64,000 nucleotides of DNA from Sipunculus nudus (Eukaryota; Annelida; Sipuncula; Golfingiida; Sipunculidae). A program made the position numbers and the translations under genes. The notes beneath the pieces are model-generated. The model saw only the letters and a list, made by a program, of their open reading frames with translations, searched no databases and was not told the origin of the DNA. Below, one piece after another: positions 52,020-63,803 of the stretch (the stretch's first letter is position 1; each line of letters starts with the position of its first letter). The stretch spans positions 52,263,370 to 52,327,369 of the forward strand of contig CM049307.1 of the NCBI GenBank assembly GCA_026874595.1, in the 5' to 3' direction.

Positions 52020-52590
52020 GTCAGCTGCATGTAAACACACATCAAAAGGAGATAGCACCTTATATGGACCACGGTCACAAGATTCGGGGTATACAAGAAG
52101 GGTTTTATAAAAACCCGTCTACCACTCTCAAGAACTAGGCCTACATAATAATTTAACAAGGCCTCTACACCTAAGGCGAATCTGTGCAATGGGATATACA
52201 TCAGGTATAATGCTTACATGATAATATGCTTGACCATTATTGGAAAAGGTACTTGATTTCTTGTGACACGTATACATGTACCAAAAAAGTACTAAATATT
52301 TTGAACCCGAGTATAAGCACCAATTACACACACATTACGCCTGAAATACTGGCATGGATTAACAACACAAAAATGATCGTTGTTGGCACCACCAAATTAT
52401 GTATGAGAAAGCCATCGAATATCCAAACTTTTAGGCACATACGTGTTGCAAAGAAGCATGACACCCAAAACCTATTGTAGGTGGCGCCATAAGTCTTGTA
52501 TACCACGATGCTGTACAAGATGGACAAACATGCACAATTTCAGGCTGATATATCAAATCCCTCCAGAGAAATAAGCAGAGACACACTGTT
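52020..52590. repeat. Dispersed repeat, copy 2
   Basis: Same-orientation relative of 40,895-41,480 (see that entry). The two copies are about 11.1 kb apart along their whole length, with small indels. Confidence 0.75.
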
Positions 52591-54996
52591 AAAACCATGT
52601 TTAAATGGGAAAACAGGAATGTGACATATTGGCTTGTAGAAATTTGGTCAATGCAAGCGCTGCCACATACAGGTTACATACCAGTCACATGATGTGACAC
52701 TCTGAGCTGGCCGTTGTAGGCGTTCCGTGGCTGTGATACATACATTATATTGTCTGTTTGCATAGATAATAATCTCGCATATAGCTACCATTCGTCTCAC
52801 AACTCGAGAATATAAGTAAAGTGCTTGCAAAAGTTGCTTGTTGGTTGTCTGAATGGTGTAGACGAGACGTGTTATTTAAATGTTATGCACCAACATGGAA
52901 TATTTTCTCAGCAACTCTCACAATCAGAGAGCAAAAAATTATGTATTTGCCATATAGCTCGCAACATATAGGTAACCTTATCGTTTCCATAAAGATGTCC
53001 GAAGGGCAATCCTAGATTTATGTTTTGAAGATTAAAGTCGGTATAAACCAACCAACGATAGACGACAGGCAATGATCCTTCTTTATAGCACAGATGACAT
53101 TCAATCGACTAAGCTTAAATGATCTTTATTACTGTATACATGTATGCGCAGACGAATGTGTGTAGGATGCCCATTTAAAAAGAAAGATGTCCTCAGGCAC
53201 CCTAAGAGAAGCATTGGCTTATAGCGGTCAATTTTCATTAAAATTACGCAGATATTAAGACATTTTAAAATTAAAATAGTAACTTTCTCAAACCAAACTG
53301 ATAGTTTAAACAACAATCTGTTATCTGTTTTGGCAATGGTGTAAGCAAAACAATACGAATATAACACACACAAAAACTGCATACCGGTTCCTCTGATGGT
53401 GTTAACTTTATAACCTGAGGTCACGACCATTAGTATGATAATGACCATGACTTAGTTGTCACCAGAGAGTTGTGACTTAGTTGTTTTATTGTATATTCAA
53501 GTTAGAAGAGTAGTACCAGATGATTGTTTTTATAATTTGTTGTATCATTTATGGATTTTAGGGTGAGAACTTAGTTTAGAGAACCCAGATGTCCTATTTG
53601 ATGTTAGTTTCAGTACGAGTATAATTTCGTTTGAATCGGTTCATGTAGTTACATTGCTGACTATAGACTTCAAAGGCAACGCACCTGCATACTTGATTTT
53701 TTCCCCACGTTTTGCTCTCTGGGGGCATGTTCATTGTAGCATTTATGCATTTAATTACAGGCTGCAAAATAATGTGAGACAATTGGCCAAAAAGCGTTCA
53801 GGATGTGTGACGTCAGCAGGCGTGTATAAGCAGTGGGTGATGGAAGGGCTTCACAAATTCCTAGGTCAAAACTCCGCCCCAGAGAGTGTTGACTTACCGT
53901 TTATCACCGGTCTAGAATAAGGTCCGGTATTGTCTGATCAGCTGAGAGACTAAATGTTTCTTAGCGTAGAACGTCAATGTCTGCGGACAGCAACGTAGAA
54001 TCTCTAACGGACTTGAGAGTAGAATCGTGTTTTACAGAAAGGACTTTTAAACCGTCGTTGTTTTTCTACCGTTGTGAAGTCCAGTAACAGGCCAGGGCAA
54101 TTTATACGATAACCAGAAGGCTGTGAGCCTATCTGTCAGTGACCAAGGGTTTTCGCCTTGTATGGCGTGCGCGTACTTCAGTGGAAAACGATTTCGTCCC
54201 AGATTTTTTTAGCGGTGTGAAGCGCTAGTGATCGCCTGTGTATACACAGTGTAAGCGGCATGGACTAGTAGCTGGCGTTCGAATCTCACAAGTGCGTCGT
54301 TCATGTTATCAGCTGCCGTGTAAACAAGTGGAACTCTCGTGTGAGGTGTTCATACAGGGGTAAATAAAAAAAAAAGTTATTTTGTGTGATTATATGGACT
54401 CTAGTATTTATCGATACATTAGAGTGGAACGCGACTCTAGAGAAGTGTAAATGTACTTTTGATATATTTTTGTTTTGTTTACTCAACTTTTTCATCTTAT
54501 TGATTGTATGCGTGAGTTTCAGCCAGTTTAGTTCACCGTTTAAGAGCTGGAGTGTCCAATCTTTCGGGGGTGTGACATTTGTGGTCTTGGAGGTCTTTAT
54601 CTTGCGACAGAAGAATTGATTCTTTTAAATAGGTTATAACAAAGCTCCGTGGGTACTATGGTTTATCTGATACTTGCCATCTCATGTGGATTATGCAACG
54701 ATATGTTAACTGTGAACTGTAAAGACTTAGTTTCTAACCAAGATACGTATGGATTATATTCGTTAAATATAAAGAAAGATCAAAATGTGTATTCAAGAAA
54801 GGATCGGTTTGCGAATTAATCCAAATCCTTCCAATTTCGAATCAGCGTCTTGAATGATTATGTTAGCCATGATAAGCATAACATTGATAATTGTAATGTG
54901 TTATTATCAAAAGTTGACCAAAAGTTTTCGAAACCAAAGTAAGCTTTAAAGTGTTTCAAAGTGTGTATATAGTCAGGTGCTTTCCATGGTAAGTAG

Positions 54997-55000
<4 letters not shown>
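52591..55000. other. Intergenic, nothing recognised
   Basis: Short frames such as 53,654-53,920 (+, 88 codons) show no recognisable family. No RNA gene or repeat family assigned. Confidence 0.35.

Positions 55001-55042
<42 letters not shown>
55000..55042. repeat. (TA)n microsatellite
   Basis: About 43 bp of TA. Confidence 0.95.
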
Positions 55043-55044
<2 letters not shown>

Positions 55045-56196
55045 TTGAAGATGAAATCACTTTTAAATGTTTGTCTGTTTTCATATTCTTTACAGAAGAA
55101 GGACAGAAAAATTATCTTTCAGACCTTTAATCCCCTTTGTATGTGGCATTATATGTTGCCATCTTAATACAAAAAAAAATCAAATCTAAACTATGTTAAT
55201 CCAAGAAAATGAAACCTAAACTATGTGTATAATATGTATCAATATTTGCCCAAATTAGCTACATAAAGCTAAGCTGAAACCTTATTTTTCTTATTAAATA
55301 CAATAGATGTCGTTTTTTAGAGCATACGCCTGCGCCTATAAAATAACTTATCAGTGCTATTGTAATGTAAATTGTGCATATAAACATAACAATAAAATAT
55401 ATGGCAGTATAATAATAGTTTTATCTCACAAATGGCAGCACAAGTCGGTCTGTATACCACATATCTGTGCACCCAAGAACATGCTAAGCATGGTATGATG
55501 GTAGTCCGAATTTTGTATAGAAACATTTGTAACAAAATGTATAAAGCATGTATCATTCTGACTCGAATTGAACTGAAATGGACTTCGCAGATGTTGCTTT
55601 TGTATATTAATCAACAATTCTTCTCACGATAAATGGCATCGGACTCCTGCCGAGCATAAGACAGGTCATGATCCAAGCAGCTGCTTCCAATATGTTCTCT
55701 GGCGTTCAATATATTTACTGTAACCACATAAACAAAACAAACAATTATACATTTTACAACAAATTATGCCACATTGTAATTATCGAAAGGTATTCTTATC
55801 TAAGGGTTACAAAAACACAAGTCTGATGTATCTATGTAAAGTCGGAATCATCTGGAAGCAGTGCATTGAGCCTGTGTCTGTTTTCTGCATATTTCGGTCC
55901 AAACTCCATGCATTCCTTTTTACTCCGGTGCTGATCAACAAAGTAAGAAAACCCTGCTATTTAATTTAATTTCCAAAGATACCCGAGAAATTCTCTTTGC
56001 GGGCAAAAGATATCTATCAGAACATGACCATCTCACATATTTGTACAGGAACTGCAGGTATAGCAATTTACTTATTCTGTCTATAACCACTCTCAGAAAC
56101 AAATATGACTTAATATTTTAAGCGAAAGGTGATTTCAGTGATCCCTAAATGATTCATAATTCATGTTCAGGATCATGATGAACTGGAAAATACTTT

Positions 56197-56202
56197 TTAT
56201 TT
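56197..56202 (-). promoter_or_regulatory. Possible polyadenylation signal of receptor A
   Basis: Reverse-strand AATAAA 14 nt after the stop codon. This is unusually close to the stop. Sequence similarity to receptor B continues well past it, so the true 3' end may be further downstream. Confidence 0.3.
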
Positions 56203-56215
56203 AGTCTCTACTTAC

Positions 56216-56891
56216 TCATTGTTTTTGTTGAAGACTTTGGTAGTAATTTCCTTCATTTTCGGTGTCTGAAATAAGCAAACAAAACACACAAATACATGCA
56301 CATATAATAAGGGTGTGTCCGTTGCTAAGGCAAAATGAATATCTGTTGATAAATATATTTAAAAAAAGTCATTCAAAACTTAAGTTCTATTATACAGCAC
56401 AGAGCTTAAGTTCTATGTTACCAGAAGTTTTACTGATATTGATCGCGGGCTTATAATCCAGGTGGACAGTCAATGCAACAGATATAATAAAGCTTTCACG
56501 GAAAGATAATGAGTGATATTGCTCATACTTTGATAGTCTCTGGTTGTCTGAACATCCAGCTCTTCGTAAGGAGGTGATACCACATTGTAGTAATCTAAAT
56601 GAAACATTTTGCATCACATGAGAATAATCACTGAACTTTTACTCTTGTATATGATGTTAGTATTGTGCATGTTTAATGAAATTACAGACCTTTTTAGTGT
56701 CGGAAATTTAGTTTAAGTTCACGAGCAAAAATGTTATTTGTGATCTGTATGAACAATGTACTATACAAAAATCTACTCCATTTTAACATAATAAAGTATA
56801 TGCATATAATCCTTCCCATCTTTGCTCTCTCACTTTTTCTATACGTTTACATGTACACGCATATTTAAAGAAAACGATTCTCACGATATTA

Positions 56892-56939
<48 letters not shown>

Positions 56940-57810
56940 TTCATCTTAAATAACAATAATATTATGTTTATGTGGCGTGTGAATGTTTGTGAGAAAATAC
57001 CTCCATCTGATCCATCATTTCCCCCTCGGACCTACAATCATATGTTATTATATTGCTTATTAATTTCTTAGTTACACAGCAGGGTGTCTTTTATTCATGG
57101 GATTTACCAATGTGGTAGAACCTGAACGGGTCACATATGTAATAAGGTCAGTATTCAGAAGACTGTTCGAATTGTTACGACCGTTGTTAATTCCCATACA
57201 TAATCGATCAATTATGCTTCATTATTTTACCAAAGGCTCATTCTACATGCAAATATTAATTCAAATGTGTGCTTATACTTTAAGCACAGCGTATACATAT
57301 ACATAAAATAATTGCTACTCCTTAAAATATCGAAAATATGACTAATTAAATCAAAAAGTTGATAAGAATATACTTCCAGTATGTTTAAATTACCATCGAT
57401 TAATGAATTGATCCCTTATCCCTTTCTATTATATTATTTCATTACGTTTTCACATATATGAAAGAAAAAAATACTCTTTAAACATCGATATATATGCAGT
57501 TTTGCTTGATACAATTACGTGACTTCGAATATGTATTACTTATGTTATGTTCATTAACTGATAAAACTGTCCAGTCTGTTTATATTTTAACCAATATGAA
57601 CGAACATGTTTGGTTTGATTCCGCTTGTTCTTTTCCACGACGGTCATATTCCTCTGAAGATTTTCAGCTGAAATAATAAAAAATGAATCTATTTAATGGC
57701 AATCTATTGAATTTCGAATAAGAAATCAAGCATGGTGAGTTGATAACAGAATTTACTCTAAACCATTAAAGGATAACATAACCTAATATATGTTAGGTTT
57801 TAATGGTATA

Positions 57811-57868
<58 letters not shown>

Positions 57869-58202
57869 CAAGCTACAGATAGGTTTCAAAATGATAAAAT
57901 ATAGGCCAAATTATTATTTTCCAAAATATCTTATACTGGCCTCCTACACTTTTGCGAACTATTTTTTTTTTTTCTTCAACCCTCGAGTATAGTTCTTTTC
58001 TGTCGTATATCCGTGTGAAACGTCGGTCCACAAAGGCATATGTCGTACTGTACAAGCATTCTTTCACCAGTGTTATTTTTTTCTCGTATGATGTAATTGG
58101 ATATATTTCCATGATAATAAACAATGCTGTAGGTAAAATACATAAATGGTACAAGTATTGTATGGATCACCTTTCGAAGCAGTATTCCTGTTATGCCAAA
58201 AC
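56216..58202 (-). CDS. Receptor A cytoplasmic tail exons with YxxL motifs
   Basis: Exons 58202-58171 (RFWHNRNTASK), 57667-57606 (NMTVVEKNKRNQTKH), 57031-57001 (VRGGNDGSDG), 56594-56529 (DYYNVVSPPYEELDVQTTRD then YQ) and 56265-56216 (NTENEGNYYQSLQQKQ, TGA). Tyrosine sites: YYNV and YQNT (pYxN-like, the Grb2-type consensus), YEEL and YQSL. The two YxxL motifs are 17 residues apart, wider than a classical ITAM. The same two motifs at the same spacing occur in receptor B, which argues for function. Confidence 0.8.
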
Positions 58203-61200
58203 CTGAAAAGGGAAGAGATGATATTATTTACATTGATTAATATTAATCTTGATAATAAAACTGAACACGAATTTAGTTTTAGCAGTGGCATATCCATTAT
58301 TATGAAAATGATTTCATACCCACCTGATGAAGAAAGCAATTAGGAGTCCGGTCACCAGCAGGAAGAGGATAGCAAATACTACTGCCATAATACAGCCAAT
58401 GCTGCATGTTTCTTTCTGTCCGGAAGTTTGGTCCAATATTCCTGTCGAAACATATAAAAAATAGTAAGTCTGTTAGCATATATTCTATCCTATTTTTTAC
58501 CTTATCTGTTCTTCATGTAAAATCATGACAACCTTATACATTGAACTTACAAATACTTGATCTTCGTTCAGTTCCAGATTCATCCAATAATCGCCCTGTC
58601 ATGAGATGGATACAATAATATACAGTGAAATCTGTATTATATGGGCAACATGGGGACAGGGTCATACTCCCCACTTTATAGAGGTACCCACGAGATGGAG
58701 GTAGTTCCCGTAGCATAAATAATGAAGAGAAAAACTGGGACTGTCAAAAACTGCCCACTATATGGCGCTGCCGGCTATCCAGAGGTGCCCATTAGGAGAG
58801 GATCCTCTGTATTGGTATTTCACGTCATTATATTTTTACATTTAATTCCAATAAGTTGATATGTGGCATATAAAACATCAAAATTAGTTTCACATAAAGT
58901 TTCACGGACATCTATGCATTATTATAAAGACGCCATGTTGGCTACTCTCGTTGCCAAGTCCGGAGAGTAAATGGGCATTTTGTTGTTCTTTAAACTTACG
59001 TTCAGAACACGAGGGTCCCCCGAAGCCGTCTTTGCAGGTGCACGCTCCGTTCACATGATAACATGGTCCGTTACATCCTTGGCTGCAGAAGGACGAACAG
59101 TTCGTACCGTAAGTACCGGGAGGACACTCTGTTAATATGTGCACCAGAAAAGACTATGAAGTTCAACATATATTGTCTAATGGAGTATCTTTAATTGGTA
59201 GATTTCGTCTGTTTAAATCTAAACGGCCTTCCTGTCTGCTGAAATATATAATCAATATAGAATTTGTGCGCCTTGGAGGAAAAGGGTTTATCTTATTGTG
59301 ATCCTATTTCACCATTCACGCCTTTCAGAATTTACTAACAAAGTCTGTAATTTAAAATAGCCATCAACTCACTGTTTTCACAATAACACAGTTGGAACGT
59401 CGCTTTGCACATAAAGAATTCCTTCATTCTGTCGCACTTGTGTCTATTCTTATAATTTATTGAACAATTGCTCAGGCATGAGGGTCAATATAACCCAGGA
59501 CTGCATTATAAATAATAAAATGTATCCCGTTAAGAATTGTCAGACTTACAAATCCATTGATTTACAAGTTTTTCATACCACTGAATGCTACAATATGAAT
59601 TTCTGTCAGAGGTTTTTTTCACCGTAATATTATTATTTTCCTTTCAGTGACTTTGAAAGTCCATGAGCACTAAATTTATAATAAAAGACGAACAATTCAA
59701 AGCTAACGTTTTGTAAATATTAAATATGAGACCGCCCTGTTATTAAACCAAGGGTAAAGTATCACAAAGAAAAATGTGTTTCAGCTCATCCAAGGGACTA
59801 AACTTTGGTTATCCTGATATATGTCTGGACAGAGTTATACAAGAGAACAGGCGAATAACCAATACATGACAAATTTGACGCAACTCAAGGTTTTGCCGAG
59901 CTCAGTGTTATTGTTAGATTTCAAATGAATGTGGCCTTGTATTAACATTTTGTATGGTCATTAATTTAAAATGTGGTGGTTAGATGGTTGAGGAACGCTT
60001 GATACATATCTAATATTAAAATATGTACGAGAAAGGACTGTATAGTTTGAAAAATGAAACAAATGATTTGCTTATAATAATATCCTTCAAAAAGGTAAAT
60101 GTGTATTTACTTAAACGGCATCCTATTCCGTGCCGAACAGCTGCACACCCACTGGTTACGCATGAGCCGTTTGATTTATTAGACATCTCCTGCTCATCCA
60201 AACATTGACATAGTTTACTACAATCGCGACCAAACATACCATCTGCACATTCTAAAATATCATTAGGGTGGACAATATATATTTTGTAAACATGAACAGT
60301 TTACAAATGACTTGAAATAATGACGCTAGTCATGTGTTCTGTGCTTACGAGATAAAACGTGGCTGTACTCTTGCATATACTTATAGATATACGCTGCCAT
60401 TGCCGTAGTGTAGAGGGCTGAATGTTAACAGTATGGTTTACAAGGGTGGAGGCTAAACTTATCACAGATATATTGAAATACATATGAGTGAGGAGTAGTT
60501 TGCATTATGATACAATTGACTCATGAAAGTCATATTACAGATATACGATCATAATGATAAACGGTTTATTTACTTGAAAGACATTCCGGCCCGTGCCAGC
60601 CTGCTGCACAACCACTGGTTGCGCATGCGCCGTTAGATTTATTACACACCTCCTTATCATCAAAACAGTTACAGCGATTCCTACATTCACGACCAAACGT
60701 ACCGTCTGCACATTCTGCAATTTCATTAATATGCACAGACTGATATGTTGTATATATAAATCAACGAATGTATCGATAAAGATTAGCATAATTTATGCCA
60801 AAAAAACAGTAACATGTTGATTCACAGCGGCCAAACTAATTATTTTAAACAATCGGGGAGCCATTAATCGTCAAATCTCTGATATTAGAATCATCTTTAG
60901 CCATAATATATAAGTGTGCCTAACACTACGTTTTCAAATTAAGGACATATATTTATGGCCTAAAATTAGAATCGTTCATGTGCATACCAGTATGACAGTC
61001 CGCTCCTGTCCAACCCGCTGCACAGCCATGCTGACACCTGCCAGTCGTTTTATCACATACGTCACATTTTTCAAAACATCGGCAGGTGGCGTTACAGTAT
61101 AAGCCAAAGTAACCGTTCACACAGTCTGATAACCAGGAAAACGTATGTATACTTGAGTAAAACATGAATATGAAAAATTATTTGAACTAAAAGTATAATA

Positions 61201-63803
61201 ACTGGCCGCTTGAAAGTTTTTTACTAATAAGATATAGTTTATTGAAAAATGTTAGTCATACTAAATCCGTAGCAGATTATCTTGAAAGTTTTAAGAATTT
61301 TCATTTAATATATATTAATCATTCTGAAGCGAAGAACTCGCTTACCTTATATTTATTTTCTGTTTGATACGATAGGATTACACTCACCCTGACACGATTT
61401 ACCTTGAAACCTTTCATGACAGCCCTGGTAGCACAATCCAGACTCAGATGAACAGTTGTTTGATTGATCTTGACAATGACATTCATCCTTGCAGTTGATA
61501 CCAAACCTTCCATCCGGGCAAACTGAGTGGTGCATAGAAAGTGTACTTCATTTTCCTGGTAGTAGTTGTATGACAATTGTAACTTACTTGATTGTAAGCT
61601 AGTCGCTTGTTCATGTTGTATTTTCATTCATATGTATAGAAAATTGTAAATGCACTTGTATTTGATATTTTGATTTGCATTTCATGATATGCTGACGCAT
61701 TGGCACATAAATATTCTCATTTGCTAACCTTTCACATAAATTAAGTTTTCACTTATAAATATAAATGTGGGCATGTAGGCACTAGGGCTAGGAATCTAAT
61801 TAACTGATCGAAAAGTTAAGATATATACTTGTGGTGGTTTCGTAATTATTGATTTGAAGTATCCAAACTAACCACACGGTTGAACTTGATCACATTTCCC
61901 CCAGTCACGGACAGGCGGGTTGTCATTTGTAAAACACCAAAGGTATCCATCCTTACTGGGATCACGGCAGTAGTTGGAGGCTTTACGCAGATCTCCCTCA
62001 GGGAAAAGGTCCGCAGAGTAATGACGTATCTGTGGATACCAGGGAATACACGGCTTGTCATTTCCTTCACCATGAACAATTTTATCAACCCGTGAACGCT
62101 TCCCCTGATACCACCTTCCTCTCGGGTCATTATACTTGCACGAGGATTCTGTAACAAGACGAAAATCATGAATCTGACATGTATGCATTTTGAACTACAT
62201 AATGCGTAAACAGAAGCTGAGATAATTATATAGCCTGATTATGATATCGACGGGGAATTTGGGATCTAGTTTAGTGACTTTCCTGATATTTGTGAATTTA
62301 AATACAGATAATAAAATACAAGTAATATAAGCATATACTTGAACAGTATAAATACCAAACATTTAGGAATTCGGGAATATATTCCATTAAATATATTAAA
62401 TAAATTTACCTCGAGAAGGATTTTCTTCAAAATGAGTAACATCCATTCCTATGTGTTGGTATTTTACAAAGTTTTTAGTTCCAATAGCTCGGGAAACATT
62501 TTTCTTTGTTTCATTTATTTTATTGTATCATACGGATATTTTGTGTAAAATGAGTACATGAATATCCACAATAATCATGGTTATATCCTAAATGTATAAC
62601 TAGAATATTATAGTAAAAAATAACACATGCGATGTATCATTGTCCCGCAGTAGTCACACACATGAATAACAAAACCTTGAATAATCAAATCCGTTTTTGA
62701 ATGAAAACTTGAAATGTTTGTGTTGAAGATGTGTCTGCGGAAACATTTAAATTGTCAAATGTAACTACTTTGTTTTCCTGTTTATTGTTCTATAAGTTAT
62801 TCATGACCATTTTCATTGACTGGCCTTCTTCCATAGCTATTATAGCCACGTTGCTAATAAGCGCGAAATACAACTGTTTATAAGGATGATTTGGAAAAGT
62901 ATGAGTACAAAATCAAATGATCAAAATGATAACATAGCGAAGAGTTGCCGTACTCAGCAGACATCCTGGTCCCCACTTCTCCCCCTCACACGCGTCACAT
63001 TCCCCGTTGACTGGGTCACATGGTCCGGGACAGTCACAGTCATATCGACACTGCCAGCCAAACCTTTCTGGCGGACATCCTATATATAATAATAAAGTTA
63101 CCTTCAAACCGGATAATAACATCACGAGACATGACCACAATTATATGATAAGGCATTAAATGTGGAAAAATAGGGCACACGGCAAAAAAATATTGCAATA
63201 TGGTTGTCTGGGTAAACAAATATGGAATATTGCATGCTTGAGGACCAACCGGTATATGTTGACTGCCGTTTTAACAAATTCCTTTTGAAACAAATGTTTA
63301 TTGTGACTTATAAACGACAAATGACAGGTAAACAACCATTGGGACACTTTGACTAACACATTTAGAAGAAGAAAAATATGTTCGTCAATGTTCAGTACTA
63401 GAATGTACTTAATGTTTGAAATGTTAAGTGCCGTAAGTCCCTATTAAATCCATGCAATATCAGCATTTGGAGAACATGAAGTGATTGAAATTTTTTATTA
63501 TGGTATAAATGACGTGCAAATGGTCTAAAACATATTTCATTATATTTCATTTTAGCACTTCAATCACCAGAGAGAACATGCATGCAAACTGTCAAACCAT
63601 AAAGGCGTAACGGCTGGCTTAAAATGTTTCATATTACAATATCCTGTTTCAACATCAATTATTTTTTATTATTTTTACAGATAACTTATTCATTGTTTGC
63701 CATTGTTTGTTAACACCAGGTGATGATGGCTGATGATGCTTTACCGTGAGGTCGCAAGGCAGCTTCTGTGAATCTGATGAACACAAAGATCATCACCGCA
63801 AAC
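56216..63803 (-). CDS. Receptor A: signal peptide, EGF, kringle, five EGFs, TM, YxxL tail
   Basis: Type I membrane receptor. Exons in transcript order: 63803-63745 (signal peptide), 63079-62954 (EGF 1), 62148-61873 (kringle), 61522-61388, 61125-60988, 60714-60574, 60251-60111, 59128-59000 (EGF 2-6), 58441-58324 (TM), 58202-58171, 57667-57606, 57031-57001, 56594-56529, 56265-56216 (tail, TGA). All junctions are GT-AG and phase-consistent, giving about 500 codons with no stop. The first exon (phase 2 out) is not seen and probably lies past the window end; an ATG at 63,791-63,793 is an alternative start. Ligand unknown. The tail has tyrosine motifs but no enzyme domain, so it would need partner kinases. 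Gene B at 24-40 kb is its tandem paralogue. Confidence 0.87.
56892..56936. repeat. (TA)n microsatellite
   Basis: About 45 bp of TA, intronic in receptor A. Confidence 0.95.
57811..57867. repeat. (TA)n microsatellite
   Basis: About 57 bp of TA, intronic in receptor A, at a position equivalent to 26,179-26,238 in receptor B. Confidence 0.95.
58324..58441 (-). CDS. Receptor A transmembrane exon
   Basis: LDQTSGQKETCSIGC followed by a hydrophobic helix (MAVVFAILFLLVTGLLIAF) and a basic FFIR boundary. Phase 1 in, 2 out. Confidence 0.88.
59000..59128 (-). CDS. Receptor A EGF module 6
   Basis: 42 codons: CPPGTYGTNCSSFCSQGC ... CKDGFGGPSC. Intact counterpart of the TGA-bearing exon in receptor B. 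Joins the transmembrane exon in phase 1. Confidence 0.83.
60111..60251 (-). CDS. Receptor A EGF module 5, one cysteine missing
   Basis: A close copy of module 4 (CADGMFGRDCSKLCQC ... SGCAAVRHGIGC). The fifth cysteine is Ser (TCT, 60,181-60,183) and the GW near the end is VR. The frame and splice sites are intact. One disulphide should be unpaired, so the module may be losing its fold or have a free thiol. Confidence 0.75.
60574..60714 (-). CDS. Receptor A EGF module 4
   Basis: 47 codons: CADGTFGRECRNRCNC ... GCAAGWHGPEC. Strikingly like the 141-nt EGF exons of the phosphatase gene at 189-329 and 1,554-1,694 (same length, phase and end motif). No counterpart in receptor B. Confidence 0.85.
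60988..61522 (-). CDS. Receptor A EGF modules 2 and 3
   Basis: Exon 61522-61388 (CPDGRFGINCKDECHC ... GCHERFQGKSC) and exon 61125-60988 (CVNGYFGLYCNATCRC ... GCAAGWTGADC). Both are 1-1 phase with complete cysteine sets. They match the B exons at 36.4 and 35.4 kb, where the second carries a stop. Confidence 0.85.
61873..62148 (-). CDS. Receptor A kringle domain
   Basis: One 276-nt exon, 91 codons. Six cysteines in kringle spacing: CKYNDPRGRWYQGKRSR, PCIPWYPQIRHYSADLFPEG, NYCRDPSKDGYLWCFTND, WGKCDQVQPC. The conserved NYCR and WCFT boxes and the central PW are present. Kringles are typical of plasma proteases, ROR receptors and some invertebrate receptors; there is no protease or kinase domain in this gene. 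Confidence 0.9.
62954..63079 (-). CDS. Receptor A EGF module 1
   Basis: GCPPERFGWQCRYDCDC at the start, CEGEKWGPGCLL at the end; 41 codons, eight cysteines, phase 1-1. Confidence 0.85.
   Translation of the reverse strand, partial: DVRQKGLAGSVDMTVTVPDHVTQSTGNVTRVRGRSGDQDVC
63745..63803 (-). CDS. Receptor A signal-peptide exon
   Basis: Reads FAVMIFVFIRFTEAALRPH: a hydrophobic core, then a small-residue cleavage-like end. Joins EGF 1 in phase 1. Conserved with 39,798-39,850. Confidence 0.68.

Noticed and set aside
59378-59505. Possible decayed EGF exon in receptor A between modules 5 and 6
   Set aside because: There are acceptor- and donor-like sites and a cysteine-rich stretch (CKATFQLCYC), but the phase-consistent frame has a stop and similarity to other modules is weak.
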